Shown here piece after piece: positions 44,286 to 56,338 of a stretch of DNA of 64,000 nucleotides. The stretch covers positions 657,001-721,000 of the forward strand of contig JAUTXW010000588.1 of assembly GCA_030620095.1 (NCBI GenBank), given 5' to 3'. Source of the DNA: Kuschelorhynchus macadamiae. Lineage: Eukaryota > Arthropoda > Insecta > Coleoptera > Curculionidae. Made by a program: the position numbers and the translations under genes. Each line of letters starts with the position of its first letter. The stretch's first letter is position 1. The notes under the pieces were generated by a model. That model was not told the DNA's origin. It saw only the letters and a program-made list of their open reading frames with translations, and made no database searches.

Positions 44286-44509
44286 TGCTACCAAACACAG
44301 CGAGAGAAAACAGCGTCTCAACTTTAAAAGTAGGTTGTAAAAAAACAACGGAAACAATACAATACAAAAAAGAAATACCTAATACAACAAACAATAATTA
44401 AATGAAACTAAGTAAGGTGTTTAAAATGTTGTGCATTTTTTTCTGACAATAGACCAAATACTGTGGGAAAATATTTAATACATTAAAAAAGAGGTCAACC
44501 TCCTCGATT

Positions 44510-45310
44510 CATCTACATTCAATATCTATTCGCTTCCTTTAAATTCTCGAGATCATTAGGCTTAGTTTTATACACCACATTTTTAAGGTGTCCCCACAAA
44601 AAGTAGTCGAGGGACAACAAGTCAGGAAACCGAGGTGGACACTCTATTGTAATCCTACGTCCAATCCATCTTCCAAAAAAAACATTGTCTAAATTAAATA
44701 TTCCTGCTGAAACCATATTTCATCATTTGGTGCACCATTACCTAAACATATATATACTTAATACAGCAAGTAAAGTAACGAACTTACGATTATTCGGAAA
44801 TAATTCTGCAATAGCTGGGACAATTTCGGTCCTTAAAAGATTCAAATATCTTTATCCAGTTAATGTGTCTTCCATGAAGAAGGGTCCGATTATTTTTGCA
44901 CCCTTTATACCACACCAAACATTTATCTTTTGAAGAAATTGGGTATGATTTTCACGTATGGAATGTGGATTTTCTCTAGCCCAATATTGCCAATTATGCC
45001 TGTTAACTTTTCCATTCAAAAAGAAAGTTTCTTCATCAGAAAAAATAATTTGATTGACAAAATTTAGATTGATATTGCAACGTTCCGTGATTTCACAAAA
45101 TTTTAAGCGCCTATCGTGCTCAGAGAGTTGTTCCACCAAAATTATTCTGTATGGATGAAACTTTTGGGATTTTAGAATTCGGTCTACGGACATGTGTGAG
45201 ACGTCATTTTCTCTTCGCAATGTTCTGGTAGAAAAGTGCGAACTATCTTCTAAACTACTTAAAACATTCAGAACCTTATCACCATCTGTTGCGCTTTTAG
45301 GTCTGCGAGA
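44510..45310 (-). pseudogene. mariner-like transposase middle and catalytic region
   Basis: From right to left, the minus strand encodes RRPKSATDGDKVLNVL, the second helix-turn-helix (MSVDRILKSQKFHPY), and FSDEETFFLNGKVNRHN with the first catalytic aspartate. Next come WARENPHSIRENHTQ and KINVWCGIKGAKIIGPFF. The final block is FFGRWIGRRITIECPPRFPD with LDYFLWGHLKN, holding the third catalytic position (RFPDL). The second catalytic motif, normally WFQQDGAP, is broken: the sequence jumps from WFQQ to an unrelated stretch near 44700, apparently by a small deletion. Frameshifts separate the pieces, so no active enzyme could be made. Confidence 0.8.
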
Positions 45311-45391
45311 ACGTGATGTATGTTTTCATTCAATTCAGGTAAGCGATACTGAGATATTTCGCAGTTTCCTTACTTTTGTTACAAGTGGTAT

Positions 45392-47214
45392 ATCAAGACA
45401 TCACTCAGCGACATTAGGGGGGGGAGGCTTAAGTTCAGGAGTTTCACATTTGGATCATATGGTAGGAAATCTAATAGGTAACATAATATTCTGGAAGTAT
45501 CATTACGATTATTGATACTATAACGTGTCAACGCTGGTTCTACCTCAAGTTTTCTATGATTTCTTTAAAAACCTAGTCCTAGTTTCCCTAGTATTTGGTG
45601 ACCTTAATGCTCGAATGTCAACAGTGCTTAATATTGTATAGTTGTGTAGTGAACATTAAGAAAACAAAAAGCACTAAATTGAAAATAAATAAAATTACTG
45701 ATTCCCCATTTGAAAATTAATAAACGCGGAGAACCAAAGGTAAATCATAATAAGTACATTATAAAACAGTTTTCTACGAGGAGATTTTCGAATGGCTATC
45801 TGTAATATTTTTATTAATACTAATCATTTTCAGAATCTCGGAGAGAATGTTTAAACAAACAATTAATAGTTTTATATTAAAAATTAACAACTGTGTAATT
45901 TTTTACAGTGGGCGCATTACCCTGGTTAAAAAGTTTATAAGCCAAATACTAGTGGCTGTTAAAATATTTGTTTTGTGTGAGATCTTTGCATTAAAGTGCA
46001 AAGCCGCAAATTACAAAATCAATTAACTCAAGCTTCTTTGACTGTCTATGTATATAGTTTGTTAAATACACTTTAGCAGAAATTTTATGCTATCGCTTAA
46101 GCAATAACTTTACTAATTTCAAACACAATCAAATAAAGTTGCAGCCTTAAATTCATTTTTCGCAATGATGTAATAAGTCCGAAGTGATTTTTACCGAAAA
46201 CATTGAAAGAGGTGTATGCTAAAGTTGTAAATCTGTTAAGTATAATTGAAATATTTGATATATAACAGGTGTTTCGTTATTGCATCGTCAGATAAATAGG
46301 TTTCTGCTAGAAGTGAACGTTCGCAAGAGTCTTTTTCGGTCATGGTCACACTTATCGTTATAGGAAAACCGATGAAAATTGTTTTATTTTGATGCTGGTA
46401 TTAGATTTAATTGATCCTTAATTTTTAATGAAATGTTTTTTTTTCGTAACTAAAAATATTATTGTACGACTAAGCTTTTAGCGACCGCGAAACTTTAGTA
46501 TGGGAGCTTTTTCTTTACTTTCCGAGGAAATGTAGAAGATTTAAATCATTATCTTTTACATCGTTTTCATTATGATGTTTTTCTAATCAAAATTTTAACA
46601 CTTTGCTGGGTATATCTATTCTGTACTTATATTATTCTATATTTTATATACCAAATGTTAAGATCACATCCTAAACATTTAGAACTTCCCATAAAATATT
46701 TAGATCTCTTTTCCTCTTCAATACCGACTCAGTTTTGAATTTTCTGAAAATCCAATGCCAAAAAAAATCAGGGAAATTTGGTAATTATAATTCAGATTCA
46801 TGATTCAGGAATAGAGCAAGTAGCAAGTCTTCATCATTTGCATTAGCAGCGTATTATCTCTCTCTTATAATTCACTTTGCTAAGATAACACAGTGGTTAA
46901 AAATATTCATTCCTGCATATCTACAAAGTAGGTCATCAATGTAAAAAAAATATTTTATCCTCGACAAGGACAAGAGGTTTTTTTACTAAGAATAAGGCAG
47001 AGTGACTTGCAGCTTCTTAATTTGTTTAACGGAGTAAAGGAACCAATTTTGCTAGGTGTAATGACTAAACATTTCTTGTTAAGAAATTTCAGCTTAAGAT
47101 ATTTTATTAATGTATATATGATGACTAGATCAAAAAAAGAGTTAGTCTTTAGTTTTTATTTTTTGCATTCAATATAATGATATTTTTTAAGAACTCACAA
47201 TATCTTTAAAAATG
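45392..47214. other. 1.8-kb stretch without supported gene
   Basis: AT-rich. A G8 run lies near 45420. No coding motif, long repeat or RNA gene is recognisable. Confidence 0.35.
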
Positions 47215-47540
47215 ACATTTTTTCTATCAAAAAATATTATTAAAGTAAATATATTACAACCAACACACATAGACCTCTGTAGATGTTAAATTTTAATTGT
47301 TCTTTACATACAGAACATCTTGAATAATCGGTTTCACCTACCTACATAAACAAATAAACTAAATTTATGAAGAAAAAATTTAAGTACGGTGTTAATAAAT
47401 AAAATATTGTTGATCGAATAAAAATTCTTACGATATTAATAATTTTGTAGCATACCTAATATGTAAATTTGTCTCAAATTATTTTGAAATTTAAGAGTTA
47501 CGAAGAAGAAATAAGAATTGAAAAGAAAATTTTCCTATTT
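47215..47540 (+). repeat. dispersed direct repeat, copy B
   Basis: The second copy of the repeat at 40670-41030, same orientation, sharing TACAGAACATCTTGAATAAT (near 47310), CGGTTTCACCTACCTACAT, GATATTAATAATTTTGTAGC and GAAGAAATAAGAA. Confidence 0.85.
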
Positions 47541-48925
47541 TGTGTGCAAGATTTTTTTTCTTATATATTTGGTAAAAATCCATTATAGCTCAACAGAATA
47601 GCGGTGTAAATTTTGACGCGAAACCATTAAAGCGTAACAAAATGTTTAAGAAATCGGTATCAAAGGCCCATGCAATTGTCTTCAAATTTTACACAAAAAA
47701 CAAATGAAGGGTTCTATGCAAAAAGTCACTATGTGGCTTTTTAACATTTAGAGATTTTGATGATTTTATGTTTTAATTTATTCTGGAAATATTATCACTT
47801 GATTTTTTAGTTATTTGATTTCAACTCAAGATTTCATATATCTTCGAAGATAATATCACTGGGTTACAAGTTAAAAACATTTCCGCTTTTGCTGCAATTT
47901 TTTTTTAACAATTTATACATAGGGACTTTTTAATAAAAAATATACAATAATTAACAAAGTTTCTCAACATTTCAAATTTTCGACGCGCCCTCTATAAGAT
48001 ATTTACGATTTTTTACTCAATGGTACCATTTTATTGCAATGTAACCAAGGTTACTTAATATACAATTTTTTACAAATCCTGTATAAGTTATTTACTATTT
48101 TTTTACGCCAATCTTAATTTTGGAGCAAGCAAGTTTTTAAGAAAAATATTTTTTTTCTAAAATCAATATCAAAAAAGTTCCCCCACGTTTCAATTTTCTA
48201 ATCAGTTAAAAAATGGAAAAATCGTCCCTATACGTAAAAAGGGTGACAAAACAGACAGACTCAATGTCACAAAATTCTAAATCGCATCGAATATGTTCCA
48301 CATTTTGTCTAAACAAACCTAATATGTTATCATTTGTGCTCTTGCTGAAAAAAAAATTTTAACAATTTACACATAGGAACTTTTTAATAAAAATTACACA
48401 ATAATTAAAAAAGTTAAGTAAATAAAAAGGCTATAACAATAAAGTTGCCTGATGTCAAAGAGCTTTGATTCCTTAAAAACAAGGGCTGATGGATTGCTAC
48501 GTTCTTTTTTAAGCATAATTTTAATGATACTTTTTTGTAGTAACTCCTGGTTTTTGTCCATACACACCTCGCCTACCCAAAATGCCATATATAAGTCTAC
48601 TTTGTATGAGAACGTGATAAATAATTGTACTTTTTTAATATTTAAAAGCGCTCGACAAAATTTGATTCTATTTAATTCTATTAAAATGTATGTTTGTGAT
48701 ACAATTTACGTTATGGTGGTTCCCTTTTAGGTGAGAGTCTATGATAATCCACGTTTATTTTATGTAATAAACGTTATTTGTTAATACGGGATAATTATTA
48801 TAATTCAATGTTAATTGTGCATATGTTAATTTATACGAAAAAGAAGTGAAGAACACATGATTTGTTTATTCAAAATTAATAGTTTATTTTTATTGGCAAA
48901 AAAACTAAAAATGTGTTGTAACTAG
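47541..48925. other. AT-rich stretch with a 75-bp direct repeat
   Basis: TTAACAATTTATACATAGGG, ACTTTTTAATAAAAAATATA and CAATAATTAA near 47905-47960 recur near 48358-48410 with few changes. TTTTTACNNNNNTTTAATTTTGGAGCAAGC-like words intervene. No gene is supported; the overlapping frames at 48394-48730 carry no motif. Confidence 0.5.
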
Positions 48926-49000
48926 TGATGGGTAATGTTAGATTTTTTCTATAAATAGGCGATAGTACATAATATATTATTATTATTATTATTATTGGAA
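48926..49000. repeat. diverged relative of the TATCGATA block, and ATT run
   Basis: GTGATGGGTAATGTTAGATT, followed by CTATAAATAGGCGATAGTAC, parallels GGGATGGGCGATATTAGATT and CTATCGATAGGCTATAG at 26811, but the TATCGATA palindromes are missing. An ATT run follows at 48978-48997. Confidence 0.55.
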
Positions 49001-49189
49001 AATCAATACTATGAGTTATTTCTAACGAGGGAATGCGCGTTGAACTTTAAGACGCTTTAACTCAGCGACTGTTGACAAAAGCTAAAAAACAATTTATATG
49101 TTTTAGAACATTTTTTTAAGGATATACAAGATTTTCGAAAAAAGTCTAAAAATCCCATTTTAATTAATAATCACCACAACCATCTTAAG

Positions 49190-49489
49190 TGGCGGTCAAC
49201 GATCATTCCCAAGTAGTTTAATTGATTTTTCCCAGATCAGTGGTTCATCGTCTACATGCGAGGGTCCTAAATTGTGTAAGGGGAGTAAGATGTAAAAGGC
49301 AAGCGATATGTTTTGTCACTGTTTAGCGTTAGTTTATTACACTTGACCAATTCACATATATGTTCTAAGTCTTGCTTTGCTTTCGATTTTATATTATGCC
49401 AAGTCTGTCCCCATATCGTCGGCGAAACTTATGAGTTTTCCTTTAGACCGAAATGTCAATAGATCATTGATACACGAGTATATGGTAAA
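49190..49489 (-). pseudogene. LINE reverse transcriptase, catalytic FADD part
   Basis: The minus strand reads FTIYSCINDLLTFRSKGKLI, then SFADDMGTDLA, then decays, with LICEF-like and LGPSHVDDEPLIWE pieces further on. FADD (near 49414-49428) is the catalytic YxDD-equivalent of LINE reverse transcriptases. It should directly follow the GPLLF block, which now lies beyond the hAT insertion at 50765. Confidence 0.75.
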
Positions 49490-50764
49490 CAGTGGCGGCT
49501 ATTCAGATGAAGTAGATGAAGTGCTACTTCACCAGGAAAAATAAATAAGCAAACATCTAACTATATTTATTATATATCTCTGAAAATTTAAGTTTTTACA
49601 TTCATTTATTCACCTAATTGGCAAAAATAAAGTGTACATCTCGAATTAATATTTTACTTGACCGTTGACGGTATGTCTTTTTAAAACTTTCAATGGAACT
49701 TTGTTATAACAACTATAACAGTGGCGCAAACTGCTTCGACTTTGCTGGAGTTGCTATGTTTAGTTTACGATTTTCCTACTACGTTGCCATGACAACGCGT
49801 TCGCGATGACGTCGACCCCATGGCAGATTAATGTTAACCAGCACCATACAACGCTCTCGGTGAATTGCTAACGCTGTACACTACACCCGCGTGTCGTTCA
49901 GTTTGGTGTGGTTGTTTACTTTTATTTTTGCGGATTTCGCTGCAACCGGTTAGTTCCTTTGCAGTTTACTTGACTGTTTTGTGTTATATTTATCAATGGT
50001 GTTGTTACAACTTTTACAAATGTACAAATGGTTATGTAGTAGTCAAATATTACAAAAATTGTTTTGCTGGCCTTATTTACTAGTTTCCAATAAATATTCA
50101 GTGTGAAATAAGGAAGAACATGCAGATATATTAAATATATGAAGGTCTTTACATAAACATGAAGACTCGGCGGAGCATTTAAAATGCGAATTAATGATAA
50201 ACACAAAAACATTTGTAAAAAATCAAAGCACTATAGCTGACACTAAAAGAAAATGCTAAACTATATAAAATACATTTTAACGGAAACGTCCGATTAAATA
50301 GACTATTTATGTGGGTGGTAATTGACGCAGTTTTGTATCTTGCAAAACACGAGTTAGTCTTTCGCGGCTATGATGAGAGCAGCGAGTCAATAAATAGGGG
50401 GAATTTTAAGAAGCTTTTAGGTTTATTAATATCGAGAAGTCCCTAATAAGTTTTTCTTGCCACAAACGTGTAAAAACTTATTTAAGAAATACAATATCTC
50501 AAAAAAGACTTACTTCTCTAGGCAATATTTCAATTCAAAAGGAATGTCTGGAGGAGATTAGAGCAACTCATCCATTTTAAGAGGATGTTATAAATAAATT
50601 TGCTGCTATGGCGGATAGGAGAATTGATTTAGTATACAAAATTTAGGTAAGGCGTAAAAATATTCTACCCCTTCCACATATAAAAAAAATTATGGAAAAA
50701 AAATATCGCGATATTTTATTGCTTCATATGCACTTCACTTACTTTTTCACCCGCGAGCCGCCAC
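49490..50764 (+). mobile_element. second hAT copy, nested in LINE
   Basis: It starts CAGTGGCGGCTATTC and ends GCGAGCCGCCAC, matching the tips of the element at 17177-18647, with the last two bases (TG) lost. It shares the CpG-containing 5' block (GCCATGACAACGCG, near 49787) and the C-terminal transposase remnant: SQKRLTSLGNISIQKE and DVINKFAAMADRRIDLVYK near 50495-50645. It interrupts the LINE between GPLLF and FTIY; a degenerate TTTACCAT/TTTGC pair fits an 8-bp target duplication that lost a few bases on one side. Confidence 0.88.
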
Positions 50765-51416
50765 GCAAACAAAAGTGGCCCAAGTACGGTCCCCTGAGGA
50801 ACTCCATATATGACGACCCTTAAGCTGCTTAAAATACCATCGATATTTAGTATCTGATGCTTATGATACACAGTATCAAAAGACTTTGATAAGTCTACAA
50901 AAGTACACAATAAGGGTATTCTCCCGTCTAAGGCCTTATATATTTCTCAAGTTAGAGTTAGTATACCGTATTTAGCAGAACGACCCTCTCTAAAAGCAAA
51001 CTGGTTACAGAAAGAATGATGAATTTATCAAAAAATTTAGAAGTTCTTGCCTTTATAAGTTTTTCGAATATCTTATAAAACACTGACAGAAGAGATATTG
51101 GAAGATAATTTTCGACTTTGTATTTACCTTCGTATTTATACAAAGGTTTGATGATATCTACTTTTAAGTAATCTGGAAATTTCCCTAGTTCGAAATATTT
51201 ATAAATCAAGTATGTTAGCGGTTTGGATATTTGATTTTTTAGTTCTTTTATTGTTTCTGCTCTGATGTTATCCCAACCCGGCGATTTTTTAATTTTCAAG
51301 CTATTTATAATATTTTTAATTTTAGTTTCGTATGCTGATTTTACGTAACTACTATTATTAAAACTCTCAGTACTTTCCATAAAATTAATTGGGCTTTTTT
51401 CTATAATTTTGTTCAT
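50765..51416 (-). pseudogene. LINE reverse transcriptase, N-terminal and palm part
   Basis: From 51416 leftward the minus strand encodes IKNIINSLKIKKSPGWDNIR, the KP..YK motif DIIKPLYKYEGKYKVENYLP, ISLLSVFYKIFEKLI, then after a frameshift FVDLSKSFDTVYHKHQIL with its catalytic aspartate, and YGVPQGTVLGPLLF. The order matches RT motifs 1-5 of LINEs. The coding stops at the hAT insertion, and the FADD block lies on its far side. A frameshift near 50910-50958 is independent damage. Confidence 0.8.
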
Positions 51417-51589
51417 GTAATCTTTTTTTGGGGTCTGTACAGATTTTTAAGCAGGTTGTTCTATTCTTTTAATTGTAATGTCGTAATTAAAAACGTATGA
51501 ATCGAAAGTATTTTGTCTATTTAGCTATTTTTTACGTAAATATAATCTAGGCGTCTCTTACTATTTCGTCTAGTTACTCTATGATGGTC

Positions 51590-52780
51590 TGTCGATCTGT
51601 CGGTCAGCCTGTTTGCTGAATAGCTAAAAAACTACTTACCCAATTGACTTCAAATTTTGGTCAAAAATTAAAGGTCATATGAGGATGACCTATTACTAAA
51701 AAAGTGCTTATCCAATTTATCTCAAATTTTGCATAAAAATGAAGTATTATGTAGGAATCAACTGGTACAATTTTGATATGAATCCAAGATGGCGGAACAA
51801 AATGGCGGCTTAATAAAATATCTAGAAATTCAGGCTGAAAAACTACTTAATGAACTGATTTCAAATTGTGGGCCATAACTAATTGTAGTATAGAGATGAA
51901 CTAGTAAAACTGTGGTACTAATTCAAGATGGTGGAACAAAATGGCGGCGAAATAAAATGTTTGTAATATCAAAAAATCACCCTAGCAGGTTTTACATATC
52001 TTCGCGTTTTAGCGGCCCCCAGATGCTAAAAAATATGTTTTATCAATTTCGTCGGTCCACCTGTCGGTTTATCTGTCTGTCAGTTCGCGGCATACTACTC
52101 ATCAGAATGCCTTCATATTTCGGATAAAAATTAAGGCTCATATGGGGATGACCTGGTAATATTTTGGTAAAAATCCAATATGCGGAACAAGATGGCGGTA
52201 TAGTGAAACGTTAAAAAATTGTTACTAAAAAAATAATTATCCAATTTATCTCACATTAAAAATCTCATCTCAGTAAAAAAATCAACTGTTACATAGGAAT
52301 GAACTGATAACATTTTGGTATGAATATAAGGTAGCAAAACGGAATGGCGGCCTAATAAAATATTTAAAAAATCAGTCTGAAAAAAAAACTACATATTAGA
52401 TTAATTTCAAATTTTGTGTAAGCATTAAGTGTGATATAGAGATAAGCTGGTAAAGTTGTTTTACGAATTCAAGAATAGCGGAACAAAATGGCGGATAAAT
52501 AACATGTTAAAAAAATTATCGTAAAAAATTTTCTTATTCAATTGATAATAAATTTTGGAGAAAAATTAAATATGATATAAGGATAAACTGGTGCGAATTC
52601 AACGTGACGTAACAAAATCGCGGTGTATGTCAATGTAAAAACTGCTTATTGAATTCATTTTAAATTATGCTCATGTGTGGTATAGGTAGAAACTGGTAAA
52701 ATACTGGCAGGGATCCAAGATCCAAGATGGCGTCCAATAAAAATATTTGAAAAGACAGTATATAAATAACTATATACTGA
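51590..52780 (+). repeat. ATGGCGG/TCTGTC tandem array, copy 4
   Basis: About seven units of roughly 120-150 bases share the pattern AAAAACTACTTANCCAATT, TCAAATTTTG, GGATGANCTGGTA and AAGATGGCGGAACAAAATGG before CGGC. The ATGGCGG pairs lie near 51788, 51925, 52178, 52335, 52479, 52610 and 52727. Two TCTGTC-type headers (51590 and 52043) break the regular spacing. The motif AAGATGGCGGC resembles YY1/Pho binding sites. The array sits between the endonuclease and RT parts of the LINE. Confidence 0.8.
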
Positions 52781-52939
52781 ACTAAATTGGTTCACACTTG
52801 ACTATTCCTAATAAAAGGAAATACTCATAATGAGGGAAATTCTGGCTAAAGGAAATTTATCGATTTTTTTTTAAGTGAGGAAAAGCCAAAGTCAAACCTG
52901 AAAAATAATTGCTTCCAACACATTACGGAATCAGATACT

Positions 52940-53340
52940 GTAATATTCAAGTTACCGGCGGCAAATCAGTACAGGGTAACTAGATTTATTAGACAGTATG
53001 AAATAAAATATATTTCTGTACTCTTCGATTTCATTATTATTGTCATTTAAGAGGTCCATATTAATATCGTCAACAACAATGTGAAAATTTTACTTTATGT
53101 TAATTCTGAGTAGTTATTGATTTCCATCTTAAAAATAGTTTTGTCTGTGCTTGATGATCCGTAAATTGCAATAAAGTAATTTTGTTTCACTTATTTTAAT
53201 TTGCAATTCTATGCCAGTACTCAGAGCAACCTAAATAGTTCTAAATTGATATTTATGATAAGATTCAATACATATAATTACGCCATGATTTTGGTTCAAA
53301 CTGCTTTCACTGTATATATTGTAGTAGTCTGGTATTATAC
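52940..53340 (-). pseudogene. LINE endonuclease fragment
   Basis: The minus strand reads SLNQNHGVIICIESYHKYQF across the first part, GIELQIKISETKLLYCNLR in the next, then DDINMDLLNDNNNEIEEYRN. The G(D)INIDLL block, after a strand-turn-strand of the YRPP type, is that of APE-type LINE endonucleases. Multiple stops are present. It is placed upstream of the RT pieces in minus-strand order, consistent with one original LINE. Confidence 0.55.
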
Positions 53341-53350
53341 ATATAATTAT

Positions 53351-56338
53351 TAAAAAAAGAAAATATAAAAATCGATAAATAGCCGAATCAATAAAGGTTT
53401 TTAGTTCTTAATTATAAATAACTAGGAAGTTATTATTTAAAATATATATTAATAATTAATTAAATCGTATATTGTTTCAAGTCAGAAATATGAAATATTG
53501 TCTTAATATGAATACATTCAAGAAATATGTTAAATGAATAAATTACCAAAACAAACTTGCTAGAGAAAGATATCAACATAGACAGGCTTTTCGCGTCACG
53601 TCCAAGGATTTGTTTAGAGGTTATTATTATTGTCATTTTATATTGCTCGTATTTGTGTTTTTATAAAGTCGTATCGTTTACTTTTCAAATCAGTCCTTTT
53701 AGAAAGACACTTTTGCTGCTGGTAAGTACTGTTATTAGTTAATAGTAATTTAATTTATAATTATTGTTTATATTTATATCTACGCCCATAATGAATGTGA
53801 CTTTTTTGACAATTTAATTCACGAAAATTTGATTTGATTTATATGGATATAGATGATCCAATGGATTAACAGTATGTAAATTTTATTTCAAGTACATTAA
53901 TTCATATATATTGGTTACTTACATCTTGCATTACGCAAATTCTGCAATTCTGTAAATGAACTATAGATAATAAACATAAAAGTAGTATATAAAACTTTAA
54001 TAAACCTAAAAGTATCAAAAAATCAAATTTGAGGTTTTTTGTTCTTCTAAATTCTGAAAAATGGATGAGTTTATTTTCTATATCGTTTTAATGTTAAAAT
54101 AACTCTACTCCGTCAGGGTTATTTTTTGAAACAATGTAGAAAATAAACAAATTCGGTATGTTTAATTTTTATGTACAAATGGTACTCGGTGGATAAAAAT
54201 AATGAACACTATTTAATATATCTGTTATAAAAAGTACAATGATTATAATTCTAAACAATACTTCATCGTAGGTTAATTTTCAATTTTCTATTTAGCCTAC
54301 TGAGGGATTTTCACTTATCTGTTCGAAATCAATTTATACATGACGTGGTTTCTTGAGAAAAATAATGGTGAATTTGGAAAATATGCTTCATTTGAAAATT
54401 TCGACTATTTGATTGTTGAATTACTTAAAAACTACACATAGTTCCAAAAAAGAAATTAAATCAATTTTTAAGTCATATTTTTACGCTCTTTATATCCAAA
54501 TCTTTATACCAAAAACAATTTTCCTCGTACGCGTAATAAGTGTATACTGACATGTGAAAATTATAATCAATATTAGTAAAATAGCAAAACTAGGAAAATA
54601 TTTGCAAACGATTTTTTAAAAAATTTTTACTTCTGAGCACAAGAGCGCCTAATGAACAAATCAGTTACATTTTTCACCAAAAATATTATGTAAAAACCAT
54701 CGGTATTTGTTATTTTTCCGATTGATGTCAGTATTTTGGACCAAGTCAAAGCAAATAAGCTTATTGGCAAATAAACACAAGTGTGTACATATATATGTGG
54801 GCTCGCCACTCGGTAAACAATTCGGCAAGTTACTCGCCAAGTGCTGATTATTCGTTATTCGGCAAATACACATGTTTAATATTGCTCGGATCTTTAAAGA
54901 CGCATTTATTTCTAGCAATCACTGTCAACCCCGAATAGCATACAATTACAATTGTTTAGCAGTAACAAATGCAACAACACTAGGCGGTGATTTATATAAA
55001 GTTAATATATGGTAACTTTTATTAATATTAGAATAGATCAATATAATGGATCTTTGATATTAAGCAGCTTCGACGCTTTGCTACGTACACAGAGAGAATA
55101 GACTGTAGCGGAGATTATAATCTATATGATCTTGTGTTTTTTGTAATTAAACATTTAAAATACAACCTCATTAGGAAGAATGGACTTTGGTTACAATTAG
55201 TTTTTTACATTTACATATTCTTGGAGCTCAGTTATTCTATTTCTGGCTAGTCGCAGGTCTCACATGAGTATAATGGAGTAATAAAAATTTCGTTATTTCC
55301 CAATGCACCATGTTACGGTCAAAGACCGGAAACATTCACGTCACTGAATTAACCTAATAAATAAGTATGTCCTTGGACAGAGAAGCAAGCAGAGTATGAC
55401 TGTGTTATTTTTTACTTAATTTCATTTTTCAAAGAAAATAATTGTTATTATACCGATTCACATTCACTTTTTTAACGAAAATTTAACTTAAGTTTTTGAT
55501 AGTCACAGTCTAATGAAAAATACATAAGGGTATCCCATTTTAAAAACAACTCGAATTTATATCTTAATGTTCGTGCTCTCCAGAAGAAAAATATATACTC
55601 ACCACTGAAGTAAATCCGAAAAAAAATCTATTATAATAATCAGTTTTCATCTTTCTTATAATAAACAGGGTAACAAAGATATCAGGTGTACCTAAAATTT
55701 AACTTTATGGAAAAATGCAAAAGCAATATTTACTGAATACTGTGTTGTGATATCTAAAGAAACTATATGGCAAAAGCATTGACTTTATATAAAGACAATG
55801 GCAAAGGTTACGCAAATCTTATTTAGCTTGCTTAAATTATCACGGAGTTTATATTTCTGTTTCAACCATATCAAGTTAAAATATATCTAATAACCATTAC
55901 TTACACTAAACTTTTTAGCACTAGCGAAGAAAAATATTTTTGTACAGTGTGGTTTTTTTATATTTTGACATGCGCCTTTTATTTATGATATACAAAAAAA
56001 GTGTAAACACAAAATTTAAAGATTTGGAAGTGGGATATATGTTTTTGATGTGACAACAAACAAAAGAGCGAAAAATTACACAACAAATGTTTTTTTTTTA
56101 ATAGGACACCCGATATTTTTATCACGACGTTTAAAACGATCTTTTCTTCCTGATTTCAAAAATATAAAACATGACGACATTTGCTTTAACCGTTTTTGAA
56201 ACACTACCCCTTAAGAATTGGACAAAAGTATTACAATAGAAATCGAATTTGGCATGGATAATAATAAAAGAGGCAAAATCGGTATATTTTGACACACAGA
56301 ATTTACTCAATGGCAAAACAGACCCATTTTGAGATACG
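53351..56338. other. 3-kb stretch without supported gene
   Basis: AT-rich. At 54795-54865 a run of related words (ACTCGGTAAAC, TTCGGCAAGT, ACTCGCCAAG, TTCGGCAAAT) stands out. AAGGGTATCCCATTTT near 55525 and AAACAGGGTAAC near 55665 may be MITE ends. The open frames here carry no recognised domain. Confidence 0.4.

Larger units (their letters stand above)
43677..45391. mobile_element. mariner-like element with oppositely oriented halves
   Basis: The ends are inverted: TATACAGCG, then AACGAAAGTAAGGAAACGGC and GAAATATCTCA on the left, matched on the right by the complement of TATACCACTTG, then AACAAAAGTAAGGAAACTGC and GAAATATCTCA. Inside, the N-terminal DNA-binding part of a mariner-like transposase lies on the plus strand (44075-44285), while the middle and catalytic parts lie on the minus strand (44510-45310). 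An internal inversion, or one copy nested in another, would explain this. The element is TA-flanked and about 1.7 kb long. Confidence 0.75.
49190..53350 (-). mobile_element. decayed LINE split by a hAT copy and an ATGGCGG array
   Basis: Minus-strand pieces in the right order form one non-LTR retrotransposon. They are endonuclease (53340-52940), the endonuclease-RT junction with HHRVTRRNSKRRLDYIYVK (51590-51530), reverse transcriptase up to the PQG block (51416-50765), and the FADD block onward (49489-49190). Two later insertions split it: an ATGGCGG repeat array at about 51590-52780 and a hAT copy at 49490-50764. The RT pieces themselves contain frameshifts. Confidence 0.7.

Noticed and set aside
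49865..50212. Overlapping frames in the second hAT copy as a separate gene
   Set aside because: They lie in the non-coding 5' part of the hAT copy, have no motif and overlap each other on opposite strands.
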